64,000 nucleotides of DNA from Oscillospiraceae bacterium (GTDB lineage: Bacteria; Bacillota; Clostridia; Oscillospirales; Oscillospiraceae). The DNA lies in contig SVMM01000001.1 of assembly GCA_015067435.1 (NCBI GenBank), forward strand, positions 124,001-188,000, read 5' to 3'. A program made the translations under genes and the position numbers. Position 1 is the first letter of the stretch. Every line of letters starts with the position of its first letter. The notes below the pieces were generated by a model. The model did no database searches. It was given only the letters and a program-made list of their open reading frames with translations, and was not told where the DNA came from. This document shows positions 1 through 9,971 of this stretch, one piece after another.

Positions 1-1
1 A

Positions 2-1624
2 AAGTGGATCGAGGACGGCATGACCTCCGACGAGCTGCGCGACGGCGTGTCGCCGCAGAAGATCTTCGATTTGATGTGCGGTGACTTCGGCGTGGACGAC
101 GCGCTGAGCGCGACGCAGAAGCGCGCGCTCGTGGGCCTGCGCTATTCGCTGGAGACCGCGAAGCTGGACGGCGACGGCACGTTCCTCTTCGCGCGCGACG
201 TGGACGTGGCGCTCATCTCGCTTTTGAAGGACGGCGATTACGGCGGCGTGCGTGTCGGCACCTCCGCCGTGCGCGAGTACCAGACCGAGGCGGCGGCGCA
301 TATCCTCGGCCACATCGGCAAGATCCAGAACTGGGACGACTACAAGGACAAAGAGGGCTACAAGTGGAACGACTTCGTCGGCATCGACGGCGTCGAGCTG
401 GCGTTTGAGGAGTATCTCCGCGGCACGGACGGCAAGCGCGTCGTCACCTCCAACGCCGACGGCAAGGTCATCTCCGAGCTGTACTCCGTCGAGCCGGAGC
501 CGGGCAAAAACGTGACGCTGACGCTGGACATCGATTTTCAGGAGCAGGTGGAGAAGATCCTTGCCGACACCGTGACCGCGATGACGGCGCAGGACGAGGT
601 GGAGCGCGGCGCGGCCGCCGCGGTGGTGCAGGTCGGAACGGGCGAGGTGCTGGCGCTCGCCTCCTACCCCACCTTCTCGCGCGCCACCTTCAATCAGGAC
701 TACAACCGGCTGTCGGAGGATCCGCTCAAGCCGCTGTTCAACCGCGCGACGATGGGCCTCTATCCCCCCGGCTCCACCTTTAAGCCCGTGTCTGCGGTGG
801 CGGCGCTGGAGAGCGGCACCATCACGACGGATACAAAGATCCGCGACCTCGGCGTCTACAAGTTTTTTGACCTGAACCTCAAATGCTGGATCTACCCCGG
901 CAACCACGGCCTCGTCAACGTGACGGACGCGATCAAGGTCTCCTGCAACTACTTTTTCTATGAGGTCGGCAAGCTCACCGGCATCGCGACGCTGGAGCAG
1001 TACGCCCGCGCCTTCGGACTCGGCGAGCCCACCGGCATCGAGATCCCGGAGTACGTCGGCACGATGACCTCGCCGGAGTACGTCAACTCCCTCAAGGATC
1101 AGCACTGGACGGAGGGCTTTACGCTGCAGGCGGCGATCGGCCAGGCGTACAATCTGTTCACGCCGCTGCAGCTGGCGAACTACATCGCCACGCTCTCCGA
1201 CGGCGGCGTCCGCCGTCCCGCCCACCTTTTGAAGGACGTCAGCTCCTATGACAGTCCCGTGCCCGTCTATCTCTACGACGAGACGCCCGTCGAGATCGTC
1301 CCCATCGGCGAGGAGAATTTGCAGGCGGTGCTCACCGGTATGCGTTTGCTCGTCACGGACGGCAGCGTGCGCAAGCAGTTTGAGAACTGCGTCGTCGACG
1401 CCGCCGCCAAGACCGGTACGGCGCAGACCGGCGGCAAGGGCTCGATCAGCAACGGCGTGTTCGTCGCCTTCGCCCCCTACGACGACCCGCAGATCGCGAT
1501 CGCGATCGTCATCGAAAAGGGCGACACCGGCGGCGCGCTGGCGGAATCCGCGGTGGAAATCCTCAACGCCTATTTCACCGCCGCCGACCCCAACATGATC
1601 GGCGAAAACGTGCTCCTCAAATAA
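2..1624 (+). CDS. mrdA: penicillin-binding protein 2 (class B transpeptidase), 5' end outside window
   Basis: Class B PBPs cross-link peptidoglycan; the PBP2 branch acts with RodA in side-wall elongation. The reading frame is already open at base 2, so the gene starts before the window and lacks its membrane anchor here. The transpeptidase motifs are all visible: STFK (active-site Ser) at nt 773-784, SCN at 941-949 and KTGT at 1409-1420. The part before about nt 500 is the dimerisation or pedestal region. In Clostridia this gene often sits in an mreBCD-mrdA-min cluster; a MinD-like gene and mgsA occur 7-9 kb downstream here, which fits a rearranged version of that cluster. The PBP2-versus-other-class-B assignment is an inference. 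Confidence 0.85.
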   Translation, partial: KWIEDGMTSDELRDGVSPQKIFDLMCGDFGVDDALSATQKRALVGLRYSLETAKLDGDGTFLFARDVDVALISLLKDGDYGGVRVGTSAVREYQTEAAAHILGHIGKIQNWDDYKDKEGYKWNDFVGIDGVELAFEEYLRGTDGKRVVTSNADGKVISELYSVEPEPGKNVTLTLDIDFQEQVEKILADTVTAMTAQDEVERGAAAAVVQVGTGEVLALASYPTFSRATFNQDYNRLSEDPLKPLFNRATMGLYPPGSTFKPVSAVAALESGTITTDTKIRDLGVYKFFDLNLKCWIYPGNHGLVNVTDAIKVSCNYFFYEVGKLTGIATLEQYARAFGLGEPTGIEIPEYVGTMTSPEYVNSLKDQHWTEGFTLQAAIGQAYNLFTPLQLANYIATLSDGGVRRPAHLLKDVSSYDSPVPVYLYDETPVEIVPIGEENLQAVLTGMRLLVTDGSVRKQFENCVVDAAAKTGTAQTGGKGSISNGVFVAFAPYDDPQIAIAIVIEKGDTGGALAESAVEILNAYFTAADPNMIGENVLLK

Positions 1625-1653
1625 AGCGAACGCTCAGATGCGGAGGTATCGCC

Positions 1654-3519
1654 ATGTATTTTGATTCCAAGGACATTCGCTGCAAATCGCCCTACGGCGC
1701 GGTTCCCTGCGGCACGCAGATCACGCTCTCCGTCTATCCGGAGCGCGGCGAGGCGGTGGATCACGTGGTGCTGGTCGCCCACGCCGAGTTTGCCGACACA
1801 TGGGAGGAGCTGGAGCTCCCGCCCCTGCGTCTGGACGGCCGCGTCGTCTATCGCGGCGTCTATACCGCCCCGGCGGAGGGCGAGCTGGTGTGGTATCACT
1901 TCCGCATCTTCTGGGCGACGGGCGGCGAGTGCTGCTTCGGCAAGAACGGCCTGCGCCAGTGGGACGACCTCGCGACCTGGCAGCTGACCGTCTACGACGG
2001 CGCGAGCGAGACGCCGGCATGGTTCGGCAGCGGCGTGAGCTATCAGATCTTCCCCGACCGCTTCCGCCGCGGCGTGAAGCGCGACGTTTCCGGCATGGTG
2101 GGCAACCGCACGCTGCACGAGGACTGGGACGAGATGGTCGAATACCTCCCCAACGCCGAGGGCGAGATCACCTGCTCCGACTTCTTCGGCGGCGACCTCA
2201 CGGGCGTGACGGAGCAGCTGGATTACTTCCATTCGCTGGGCGTGACGACGCTGTACTTCAACCCGATCTTCGAGGCGGCGTCCAACCACCGCTACGACAC
2301 GGCGGACTATCGGCACATCGATCCCCTGCTCGGCACGGAGGAGGACTTCAAAACCCTCTGCGCCGAGGCGAAGAAATTCGGCATCCGCGTCATTCTCGAC
2401 GGCGTGTTCAACCATACCGGCTCGAACAGCGTGTACTTCAACGCCAAGGGCTTCTACCCCGGCGTCGGCGCGGCGCAGAGCGAGGACTCCCCCTACGCGT
2501 CGTGGTACCACTTCTCAAAATTCCCCGACGAGTATGACGCGTGGTGGGGCTTCAAGACCCTGCCCGCCATCGAGGAAACCGACCCGAACTACATGGATTT
2601 CATCATCGAGAACGAGGACTCCATCGTGCGCCATTGGCTGCGCGCGGGCGCGTCCGGCTGGCGGCTCGACGTCGCCGACGAGCTGCCCGGCGTGTTCATC
2701 GAGCACATCCGCCGCGTGATGGACGAGGAGTTCCCCGACGCGTACCTGCTCGGCGAGGTGTGGGAGGACGGCTCGAACAAGATCGCCTACTCCACGCGCC
2801 GCAAGTACCTGCTCGGCGCGCAGACGCACGGACTGATGAACTATCCGTTCCGCAACGCCCTGCTGCAATATCTGCTGCAAAAGGACGCCGCAGCGTTCCG
2901 CGACATGATGGAGACCATCCGCGAGAACTATCCCCCCGCCGCGTTTTACGGCGTGATGAACTTCCTCGGCACCCACGACACACCGCGCATCCTGACGGTG
3001 CTGGGGCACTCCGGCCCGTGGCCGCAGAGCCGCGAGGAACGCGCGCAGACGCGGCTCTGCGAGGGCGAGCGCTATCTTGCCATGCGGCGGCTGCGTCTGG
3101 CGGCGCTGGTGATGTTCGCCTTCCCCGGCTCCCCGACGATCTACTACGGCGACGAGGCGGGGATGGAGGGCTTCGAGGACCCGTTCAACCGCGGAACCTA
3201 TCCGTGGGGTGAGCAGAACCGCCAGCTCATCGCGTACTTCACGCGCCTCGGCGCGCTGCGCGGCGCGCGAACCTCGCTGCAAAGCGGCACGATCGAGTAT
3301 CTGCGCGCCGAGGGCGGCGTGCTCGCGTTCCTGCGCGCGTCGGCGGGAGAAAAGAGCCTCATGGCGTGCAACGCCGGCGACAAGCCGGAGGAGCTGATCC
3401 TCCCGTGGGATGGCGCGGAGGCGAAGGACGCGCTCACCGGCCGTCGCTTTGCCGCGCGGCAGGATCAGCTGCGGCTGACGCTCGCCCCGCTGGAGGGGGT
3501 TTTGCTCATCGAGGGATAA
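1654..3519 (+). CDS. glycoside hydrolase family 13 enzyme (alpha-amylase/neopullulanase-like)
   Basis: This 621-residue protein has the layout of a cytoplasmic maltodextrin or pullulan-cleaving GH13 enzyme. An N-terminal beta domain (about residues 1-125) is followed by a TIM barrel with the conserved blocks DGVFNH, GWRLDVADE (nucleophile Asp), LLGEVWED (acid/base Glu) and FLGTHDT (transition-state Asp), and then a short C-terminal beta domain. No signal peptide is visible. The ATG follows a good GGAGG and lies 29 bases after the PBP2 stop, so it may be read through from that gene, although the two functions are unrelated. Exact substrate cannot be told from the motifs. A second, unrelated GH13 gene lies at 22.4-23.7 kb. 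Confidence 0.85.
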   Translation: MYFDSKDIRCKSPYGAVPCGTQITLSVYPERGEAVDHVVLVAHAEFADTWEELELPPLRLDGRVVYRGVYTAPAEGELVWYHFRIFWATGGECCFGKNGLRQWDDLATWQLTVYDGASETPAWFGSGVSYQIFPDRFRRGVKRDVSGMVGNRTLHEDWDEMVEYLPNAEGEITCSDFFGGDLTGVTEQLDYFHSLGVTTLYFNPIFEAASNHRYDTADYRHIDPLLGTEEDFKTLCAEAKKFGIRVILDGVFNHTGSNSVYFNAKGFYPGVGAAQSEDSPYASWYHFSKFPDEYDAWWGFKTLPAIEETDPNYMDFIIENEDSIVRHWLRAGASGWRLDVADELPGVFIEHIRRVMDEEFPDAYLLGEVWEDGSNKIAYSTRRKYLLGAQTHGLMNYPFRNALLQYLLQKDAAAFRDMMETIRENYPPAAFYGVMNFLGTHDTPRILTVLGHSGPWPQSREERAQTRLCEGERYLAMRRLRLAALVMFAFPGSPTIYYGDEAGMEGFEDPFNRGTYPWGEQNRQLIAYFTRLGALRGARTSLQSGTIEYLRAEGGVLAFLRASAGEKSLMACNAGDKPEELILPWDGAEAKDALTGRRFAARQDQLRLTLAPLEGVLLIEG

Positions 3520-3549
3520 GAACCGCAGAAATGCGGTTCTTTCTTTTTC

Positions 3550-3828
3550 GCCGGTTCCGGCGGAAGGGGGTATTCCGCGCCTGCGGGCGCGGGGGCGCGG
3601 TTTCCGCCAGTCTGGCGGAGGGGATTTTTCCGCCTGCGGGCGGAGTGACTTTTTCGCCGCCGAAAAAGTCACCAAAAAGCCGCCAAAACCTGCGGTTTTG
3701 GAATCCCTTTCCCGCTGTCGACGCCGATAGCCGCCGTCCGGCGCACCGTGTCGATACATCGATAGTCTCCAAGCGCTACCGCGCTTGTTCATCGAGGAGT
3801 GGCGTTGTGCGTCTGCGCGGCGGCGCCT
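3550..3828 (+). repeat. dispersed intergenic repeat B, copy 1
   Basis: About 280 bases that recur in inverted orientation at 44021-44300. Both copies contain the same run of small inverted repeats: an arm pair around TTTTTCGCCGCCGAAAAA, another around CCAAAACCTGCGGTTTTGG, and the end block GCGCGGCGGCGCC. No reading frame within it resembles a protein family. It is non-coding and could fold into several short stems on either strand. It lies in the first part of a gene-free stretch (3520-4448). Confidence 0.8.
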
Positions 3829-3873
3829 AGGTGGGCTAGAATGGCAAGGTAATTGGCGCACACATATGTGCGC

Positions 3874-4030
3874 ATCCATCCGCCAGAGGCGCAGAGCGAA
3901 GCGAGTGCGCATTGCGCTGCCTTGCGGTATCCATCCGCCAAGAGCGCAGAGCGAAGCGAGTGCGCAATGCACCACCCTGCGGATTTCATCTCCCAGAGGC
4001 GCGCTGCGCGGAGACGCATAACGCCCCGCA
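3874..4030 (+). repeat. tandem repeat, unit of about 55 bases, two good copies plus a degenerate third
   Basis: Units begin at 3874, 3929 and 3983. The first two share ATCCATCCGCC, then GCGCAGAGCGAAGCGAGTGC, then a CTGCGG-like end; the third is diverged and truncated. It sits between dispersed repeat B and repeat A. No coding role is apparent. Confidence 0.7.
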
Positions 4031-4122
4031 CGACAAAAGCAGCGACAGCGGAAACAGAGAATACCGGTATCGTCGACGATCGCGCCGAGCGGATAGAGCG
4101 GCACTACCGTCGGCGCGACAGC

Positions 4123-4200
4123 GTCTTTCTCTTTTGGGGAAGTCTGAAACCGTGTTTTCTCTTTCCGCAAGAGGAAAGAGAAAAGGCGGTTTCAGGAACC
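4123..4200 (+). repeat. dispersed palindromic repeat A, copy 1
   Basis: Contains the family signature GGGGAAGTCTGAAACC followed by a long stem of TTTTCTCTTT...AAAGAGAAAA and a closing GGTTTCAG. The signature can pair with the closing part, so the whole unit is a hairpin with A/T-rich arms. Other copies are at 14947-15050, 43913-43981 and 56505-56620. Confidence 0.8.
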
Positions 4201-4257
4201 GCCCCCCTGTCATGAAGCCCCCCTGTCGGGGGACAAAACCTGTGCATACCTGTGGAT

Positions 4258-4273
4258 TGTTTCACGTGAAACA
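4258..4273 (+). other. parS centromere site 1
   Basis: TGTTTCACGTGAAACA is a perfect 16-base palindrome identical to the conserved bacterial parS consensus bound by ParB. It lies about 190 bases upstream of parA. The nine bases before it share ACCTGTGGAT with the second site at 6697. Confidence 0.95.
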
Positions 4274-4280
4274 TCATTCA

Positions 4281-4308
4281 AAACCGCCGCGAGACCGCGG
4301 CGGTTTTG
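4281..4308. terminator. intrinsic terminator-like hairpin upstream of parA
   Basis: AAACCGCCGCG and CGCGGCGGTTTT form an 11-base stem with a tight loop and a short T run. It follows parS and precedes the parA promoter, so it would insulate parAB from upstream transcription. Confidence 0.65.
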
Positions 4309-4348
4309 CTTATACTATGATAAACAAGGCGTGATTTCTATTTTTTGG

Positions 4349-4376
4349 TTGAAATCAGGGAAGATTGTGCTATACT
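4349..4376 (+). promoter_or_regulatory. sigma-A promoter of parAB
   Basis: TTGAAA (4349-4354) and TATACT (4371-4376) with a 16-base spacer, about 70 bases before the parA start. Confidence 0.65.
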
Positions 4377-4448
4377 ATATAAGATATATAACGAAAATCG
4401 GGTAAAATGCCCTTGTGCGGCATTTTTCCGCGGAGGGCAGGGGTATAT

Positions 4449-5204
<756 letters not shown>

Positions 5205-5233
5205 CGCGCGCGAGATACAATTGGAGGATCGAT

Positions 5234-6115
5234 ATGGCAAACACCACACGCGGACTCGGCAAGGGGCTCGGCGCGCTGCTGGGCGACGCCGCGCTCCGTC
5301 CGGATACAAGCGAAAACCTGCAAAGCATCCCCATCTCGCAGGTGGAGTGCAACGCGGAGCAGCCGCGCAAGCGCTTTGACGACGAGACGCTCGCGGAGCT
5401 GGCGGATTCGATCCGCGAGCACGGCATTTTGCAGCCGCTGACCGTGCGCCGCCTCGCGTCGGGGTACTATCAGATCATCGCCGGCGAGCGCCGCTGGCGC
5501 GCCGCGCGTCTGGCGGAGCTGACCGAGGTGCCCGCCATCGTCATCGAGGCGGACGACCGCAAGGCGACGGAGCTGGCGCTCATTGAGAATTTGCAGCGCG
5601 AGGACCTCGACCCCATCGAGGAGGCGGAGGGCTATCGCCGGCTGATGGACAGCTATCACATGACGCAGGAGGACGTCGCGGCGCGCGTGGGCAAGTCGCG
5701 CTCCGCGGTGGCGAACGCGCTGCGCCTGCTGGGCCTGTGCCCGGAGGTGCGCGCGCTGCTGGAAGCCGGCAAGCTCTCGGGCGGACACGCCCGCGCGCTG
5801 CTGCCGCTCAATGCCGCGCAGCAGAAGAGCGCGGCGAAAAAGGTCATCGACGACGCCCTGAGCGTCCGCCAAACCGAGGCGCTGGTCAAGCGCCTGACGG
5901 CGAAGCCGCCCACGAAGAAGCAGGACGACGCGGAGGCCGTCAACTACACCCGCCTTGCCGCCAGCGAGCTGACGACCAAGCTCGGACGCGGCTGCCGCAT
6001 CGTGCCCGGCAAAAAGAAGGGGCGCATCGAGCTGGATTACTACGGCATGGATGACCTCAACGACCTGCTGGACGCGCTGGCGCTGATTAAAAAGCGCAGC
6101 GGAGGCAAATCTTAA
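5234..6115 (+). CDS. parB: chromosome-partitioning protein ParB (Spo0J), CTP-dependent clamp
   Basis: ParB binds parS, hydrolyses CTP and slides onto neighbouring DNA to load SMC and engage ParA. The 293-residue protein has the N-terminal ParA-contacting stretch (RGLGKGLGALLG), the CTP-binding GERRWRA motif at residues 84-90, ENLQRED near 115, a central helix-turn-helix around 140-165 (KSRSAVANALRLL), and a C-terminal dimerisation domain. The ATG is preceded by TTGGAGG. Two parS sites flank the gene pair. A second ParB-family gene at 21.4-22.3 kb is better read as Noc. Confidence 0.95.
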   Translation: MANTTRGLGKGLGALLGDAALRPDTSENLQSIPISQVECNAEQPRKRFDDETLAELADSIREHGILQPLTVRRLASGYYQIIAGERRWRAARLAELTEVPAIVIEADDRKATELALIENLQREDLDPIEEAEGYRRLMDSYHMTQEDVAARVGKSRSAVANALRLLGLCPEVRALLEAGKLSGGHARALLPLNAAQQKSAAKKVIDDALSVRQTEALVKRLTAKPPTKKQDDAEAVNYTRLAASELTTKLGRGCRIVPGKKKGRIELDYYGMDDLNDLLDALALIKKRSGGKS

Positions 6116-6168
6116 CAACGCGTGCCGCCCGCCGCAAAAGCGGCAGACGCTGCACATGGAGGCTATGC

Positions 6169-6657
6169 ATGACCGATTTCATCCACGAGCACCCGAAAGA
6201 CGCGCCGGACGCCGTTCCGCCCTCCCCCGCCCCCGCTCCGGCGGAGGAAGAGACGGAGATGGACACGCGGACGGGACAAAAGCGCGTCTACGGGTATATC
6301 TTCATCCTGTTCATCGTGGCATTCTCCCTGCTGCTGTGGGCGTTCTTCATGAACCAGCGCAGCACGGATCAGGTGCTCTCGGAGCTGCGCGGCAACGCCG
6401 GCGCGCTGCAATCCACGCTGGATCGCAACATCGCGCTGGAGCAGGAGAACGAGCTGCTGGAGAAAAAACTCCGCGAGCTGGAAAGCGCACTCGACAAGAC
6501 GCGCGCGGACAACGAGGCGCTCACCCGTCAGGTCGCGGAGATCACGTTGGAGCGCGACGCGCTCCAGTCCCGCCTTGACCAGCTGGAACTGGAGATGGAG
6601 CAGCAAAAGGAGCCGGAGCAGCAGACGGACGACACGACCGCTCCCGCCGCTCCGTGA
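6169..6657 (+). CDS. membrane-anchored coiled-coil protein, unknown function
   Basis: This 162-residue protein has a Pro/Glu-rich cytoplasmic N-terminus (residues 1-38), one transmembrane segment (about 43-63, IFILFIVAFSLLLWAFF) and a long heptad-rich region (about 70-145) that ends in an acidic tail. The plan resembles divisome proteins such as DivIC/FtsB, but those are smaller and no signature was recognised, so no function is assigned. It lies directly after parB and just before the second parS, with a GGAGG before its ATG. A role in nucleoid or envelope organisation is speculation based only on position. Confidence 0.7.
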   Translation: MTDFIHEHPKDAPDAVPPSPAPAPAEEETEMDTRTGQKRVYGYIFILFIVAFSLLLWAFFMNQRSTDQVLSELRGNAGALQSTLDRNIALEQENELLEKKLRELESALDKTRADNEALTRQVAEITLERDALQSRLDQLELEMEQQKEPEQQTDDTTAPAAP

Positions 6658-6696
6658 CAGCTCCTTTGCCGCCGGCACAGGGAAAAACCTGTGGAT

Positions 6697-6712
6697 TGTT
6701 TCACGTGAAACG
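6697..6712 (+). other. parS centromere site 2
   Basis: TGTTTCACGTGAAACG matches parS at 15 of 16 positions (last base G instead of A). It shares 25 continuous bases with site 1 (4248-4272 versus 6687-6711), including nine bases before parS. It lies in the 90-base gap before serS. Confidence 0.92.
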
Positions 6713-6747
6713 CAATCAAGAATTCATATAAAAGAAGGACAACGACC

Positions 6748-8067
6748 ATGCTTGACATCAAATTCCTGCGCGAAAATCCGGAGATCGTCAAAGAAAACAT
6801 CAAGAAGAAGTATCAGGACGCGAAGCTCCCCCTCGTCGACGAGGCGATCGACCTCGACGAGAAGCTGCGCGCCGCCATCACCGAGGCGAGCGAGCTGCGC
6901 GCGAAGCGCAACCAGCTCTCCAAGGCGAACGGCCCCCTGTTCGGCAAGTTGAAAAAGGCGGAAGGCGCGGAGAAGGACGAGATCCAAAAGCAGATCGACG
7001 CCAACATGGCGGAGGTCAAGGCGAACGACGAGCGCCTTTCGGAGCTGGAGAAGCTGGAGGCGGACTACGAGGCGAAGCTGCACCACGACATGCTGCTGAT
7101 CCCAAACATCATCGACCCCAGCGTGCCCCTCGGCCCGGACGACAGCGCCAACGTCGAGGTCGAGCGCTTCGGCGAGCCGAAGGTGCCCGATTTCGAGGTT
7201 CCCTATCACACCGATATCATGGCGAGCTTTGAAGGCATCGACATCGATTCCGCGCTGCGCGTCTCCGGCAACGGCTTCTACTACCTGCTCGGCGACATCG
7301 CGCGCCTGCACGAGGCGGTCATCGCCTATGCGCGCGACTTCATGATCGGCAAGGGCTTCACCTACTGCATCCCGCCGTTCATGATCCACGGCAACGTGGT
7401 CGAGGGCGTTATGAGCCAGACCGACATGGACTCCATGATGTACAAGATCGAGGGCGAGGACCTCTATCTGATCGGCACGAGCGAGCACAGCATGATCGGC
7501 AAGTTCATCGACCAGATCATCCCCGAGGAGTCTCTTCCCCAGACGCTGACCTCCTACTCCCCCTGCTTCCGCAAGGAGAAGGGCGCGCACGGCATCGAGG
7601 AGCGCGGCGTCTACCGCATCCACCAGTTCGAGAAGCAGGAGATGATCGTCGTCTGCCGTCCCGAGGACTCCATGAAGTGGTACGAGCAGATGTGGAAGTA
7701 CTCCGTCGAGCTGTTCCGCTCCATGGACATCCCCGTGCGCGAACTGGAGTGCTGCTCCGGCGACCTCGCCGACCTCAAGGTCAAGTCCTGCGACATTGAG
7801 GCGTGGTCCCCGCGCCAGAAGAAGTATTTCGAGGTCTGCTCCTGCTCCAACCTCGGCGACGCGCAGGCACGCCGCCTCAAGATCCGCGTCAAGGGCAAGG
7901 ATGGAAAGCTGTACCTCCCCCACACGCTCAACAACACAGTCGTCGCGCCGCCGCGCATGCTCATCGCGCTGCTGGAGAACAATTTGCAGGCCGACGGCAG
8001 CGTGAACATTCCCAAGGTCTTGCAGCCCTACATGGGCGGCACCGAAAAGCTGGTTCCGAAAAAGTAA
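6748..8067 (+). CDS. serS: seryl-tRNA synthetase
   Basis: Charges tRNA-Ser with serine. The 439-residue class II enzyme has the N-terminal tRNA-binding coiled coil (about residues 30-105), a TSEH motif, motif 2 around PCFRKE...YRIHQFEK, and motif 3 around [19 protein letters not shown], ending in the family hallmark LQPYMGG. Motif 3 has NNTVVAPPR where many bacterial enzymes have NGSGLAVGR; this belongs to a known alternative type rather than a defect. The leader is only 90 bases and holds parS; no T-box element was found there. Confidence 0.95.
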   Translation: MLDIKFLRENPEIVKENIKKKYQDAKLPLVDEAIDLDEKLRAAITEASELRAKRNQLSKANGPLFGKLKKAEGAEKDEIQKQIDANMAEVKANDERLSELEKLEADYEAKLHHDMLLIPNIIDPSVPLGPDDSANVEVERFGEPKVPDFEVPYHTDIMASFEGIDIDSALRVSGNGFYYLLGDIARLHEAVIAYARDFMIGKGFTYCIPPFMIHGNVVEGVMSQTDMDSMMYKIEGEDLYLIGTSEHSMIGKFIDQIIPEESLPQTLTSYSPCFRKEKGAHGIEERGVYRIHQFEKQEMIVVCRPEDSMKWYEQMWKYSVELFRSMDIPVRELECCSGDLADLKVKSCDIEAWSPRQKKYFEVCSCSNLGDAQARRLKIRVKGKDGKLYLPHTLNNTVVAPPRMLIALLENNLQADGSVNIPKVLQPYMGGTEKLVPKK

Positions 8068-8098
8068 CGACACGGCGGAGAAAAGGAGAGAGAGGATC

Positions 8099-8506
8099 AT
8101 GAAGAAGTTTATCGAGGAATTCAAGAAGTTTGCCCTCAAGGGCAACGTGGTGGACATGGCGGTCGGCGTCATCATCGGCGGCGCGTTCGCGGCGATCACC
8201 GGCTCGCTCGTGAGCGACGTCATCACGCCGCTGCTGGCGGCGCTGTTCCAGAGCCCCAACACCGACGCGCTGAACATCACGCTGCGCGCCGCCACGGCGG
8301 ACAGCGAGGCGATCGTCCTCGGCCTCGGCACCTTCGTCGGCACGATCGTCAACTTCCTGGTGATCGCGCTGGTGCTCTTCTCGGTCATCAAGGCGATGAA
8401 CAAGCTGAAGAAGAAGGAAGAGGAAAAGCCCGAGGAGCCGCCCGAGCCCAGCGCCGAGGAAAAGCTGCTCACCGAGATCCGCGACCTGCTGAAGGAGCGG
8501 AAGTAA
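8099..8506 (+). CDS. mscL: large-conductance mechanosensitive channel MscL
   Basis: A 135-residue pentameric channel subunit that opens under membrane tension to release solutes on hypo-osmotic shock. It starts with the conserved amphipathic helix and TM1 ([20 protein letters not shown]), has a periplasmic loop near residues 50-75, a second TM segment ([19 protein letters not shown]) and the charged cytoplasmic helix with KKKEEE and a C-terminal RDLLKER. Length and motifs are typical. It is seven bases from rsmG and probably cotranscribed with it. Confidence 0.95.
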   Translation: MKKFIEEFKKFALKGNVVDMAVGVIIGGAFAAITGSLVSDVITPLLAALFQSPNTDALNITLRAATADSEAIVLGLGTFVGTIVNFLVIALVLFSVIKAMNKLKKKEEEKPEEPPEPSAEEKLLTEIRDLLKERK

Positions 8507-8513
8507 GGCGGTT

Positions 8514-9218
8514 ATGCTTGACATTCTGCGCGTGGGGCTTGCGGAGTTGGGGCTCGACGAGGCGAAGGCGGAGCCGCTGGCGGAATTCGCCCGATTGGTG
8601 CTGGAGAAAAACCGCGTCATGAACCTGACCGCCATCACGGACGAGGCGGATTTCGCGCGGCTGCACCTGCTGGACTCCGCCGCGCTCGCCTCGCTGCCGG
8701 AGCTGGCGGAGCCGGAGGGCGCGCGCGCCGTGGACGTGGGAACGGGCGCGGGCTTTCCCGGCGTGCCGCTGCGCATCCTCTGCCCCGGCATTCAAATGAC
8801 GCTGCTGGACAGCACGGGCAAGCGCGTGGACTTCCTGCGCGATGCCTGCGCCGCGCTGGGTCTTTCCGACGTGGCGTGCGTGCACGCGCGGGCGGAGGAA
8901 TTCGCGGCGGAAGGGCGCGAGAGCTTTGATCTCGCGACTTCGCGCGCGGTGGCGGCGCTGCCGGTACTCTGCGAGCTTTGCCTCCCGCTGGTAAGAGTCG
9001 GCGGGCGCTTCCTTGCCATGAAGAGCACGCAGAGCGATTCGGAGCTTTCCGACGCGGCGCGCGCCGTCGAGACACTGGGCGGGCGCGTGGCGCGCACCGT
9101 CGATTACGCGATCCCGACGGGCGACGTGACGCATCGCGTAATCGTGATCGAAAAGGTGAAGCCCACGCCGGCGAAATATCCCCGCGCGTTTGGGCAGATC
9201 AAAAAGAAACCGTTGTAG
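8514..9218 (+). CDS. rsmG: 16S rRNA (guanine-527-N7) methyltransferase RsmG
   Basis: Methylates G527 of 16S rRNA using SAM. The 234-residue protein has NRVMNLTAI near residue 35, the SAM-binding DVGTGAGFPGVPL around residue 75, and TSRAVAALPVLCEL, all typical of RsmG (GidB). In Bacillota rsmG commonly lies near oriC beside noc and parAB, which supports an origin-proximal location. The spacing to mscL (7 bases) and to the next gene (12 bases) suggests one operon. Confidence 0.95.
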   Translation: MLDILRVGLAELGLDEAKAEPLAEFARLVLEKNRVMNLTAITDEADFARLHLLDSAALASLPELAEPEGARAVDVGTGAGFPGVPLRILCPGIQMTLLDSTGKRVDFLRDACAALGLSDVACVHARAEEFAAEGRESFDLATSRAVAALPVLCELCLPLVRVGGRFLAMKSTQSDSELSDAARAVETLGGRVARTVDYAIPTGDVTHRVIVIEKVKPTPAKYPRAFGQIKKKPL

Positions 9219-9230
9219 AGGAGGCACCTA

Positions 9231-9971
9231 GTGGGACAGGTGATCGCCATCGTGTCCGGCAAAGGCGGCACGGGAAAAACTTCATTGACCGCGCTGCTCG
9301 GCGCGGCGCTTGCCGGAATGGGACGGCGGACGCTGCTGCTGGACGGCGACGTCGGCCTGCGCGACCTCGATCTGGCGCTGGGGCTCACCGACCGCGTGCT
9401 GATGGACTTCACCGACGTGGCGACGCACCGCGCGACGCTGGAGGAGGCGGTCGTACAGCATCCGCGGCTGAAGGACCTCTACCTGCTGACCGCGCCCGTG
9501 ACGGCGGAATCATCGCTCGCCTCCCCCGACGGTCTGCGCGAGCTGCTGGACGAGGTGCGCGCGCAGTTCGACATGTGCCTGATCGACGCGGGCGCCGGAC
9601 TGGGCGAGTCGTTCCGCCTCTCGACAAGCTGCGCCGACCGCGCGATCGTCGTCTCCACCACGGAGCCGAGCTGCCTGCGCGACGCGCAGCGCACGGTCAT
9701 GGAGCTGCACGACTTCCCGGCGGGACGGCTGCATCTGGTGGTCAACCGTCTGCGCCGCAGGCTGCTCAAGTCGCTGCGCTCGAACATCGACGACGCGATG
9801 GACGCGGCGGGGCTGCCGCTGCTGGGCGTCGTGCCGGAGGACGAGGATCTGCCCGCGCTGCTGGCGAAAGGGCAGGCGGACGGCTTCGGCTACTATTCCG
9901 GCGCGCGCCGCGCCACGCGCAACATCGCCCGAAGACTCTGCGGCGAAAAGGTGCCGCTGATGAAGATATAG
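9231..9971 (+). CDS. minD: MinD-like P-loop ATPase
   Basis: MinD-family ATPases position the division septum by cycling on and off the membrane. This 246-residue protein starts at GTG after GAGGAGG, carries the deviant Walker A GKGGTGKT at residues 10-17, LLLDGDVGLRDLDL and LIDAGAGLGE (Walker B region), and ends RRLCGEKVPLMKI. The C-terminus stops where clostridial MinD usually continues into an amphipathic membrane-targeting helix, and no minC or minE is adjacent. The neighbouring mgsA is a usual companion of minCDE in Clostridia. It may be a true MinD or a MinD-like relative; the exact partner is not visible. Confidence 0.75.
   Translation: MGQVIAIVSGKGGTGKTSLTALLGAALAGMGRRTLLLDGDVGLRDLDLALGLTDRVLMDFTDVATHRATLEEAVVQHPRLKDLYLLTAPVTAESSLASPDGLRELLDEVRAQFDMCLIDAGAGLGESFRLSTSCADRAIVVSTTEPSCLRDAQRTVMELHDFPAGRLHLVVNRLRRRLLKSLRSNIDDAMDAAGLPLLGVVPEDEDLPALLAKGQADGFGYYSGARRATRNIARRLCGEKVPLMKI

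Noticed and set aside
2..1624. Truncated PBP2 as a pseudogene
   Set aside because: The frame is open at the window edge and all active-site motifs are intact; it is cut by the window and not by mutation.
6658..6747. T-box leader before serS (and likewise before aspS at 10505-10591)
   Set aside because: Both gaps are under 100 bases, and lack the conserved T-box sequence and terminator.
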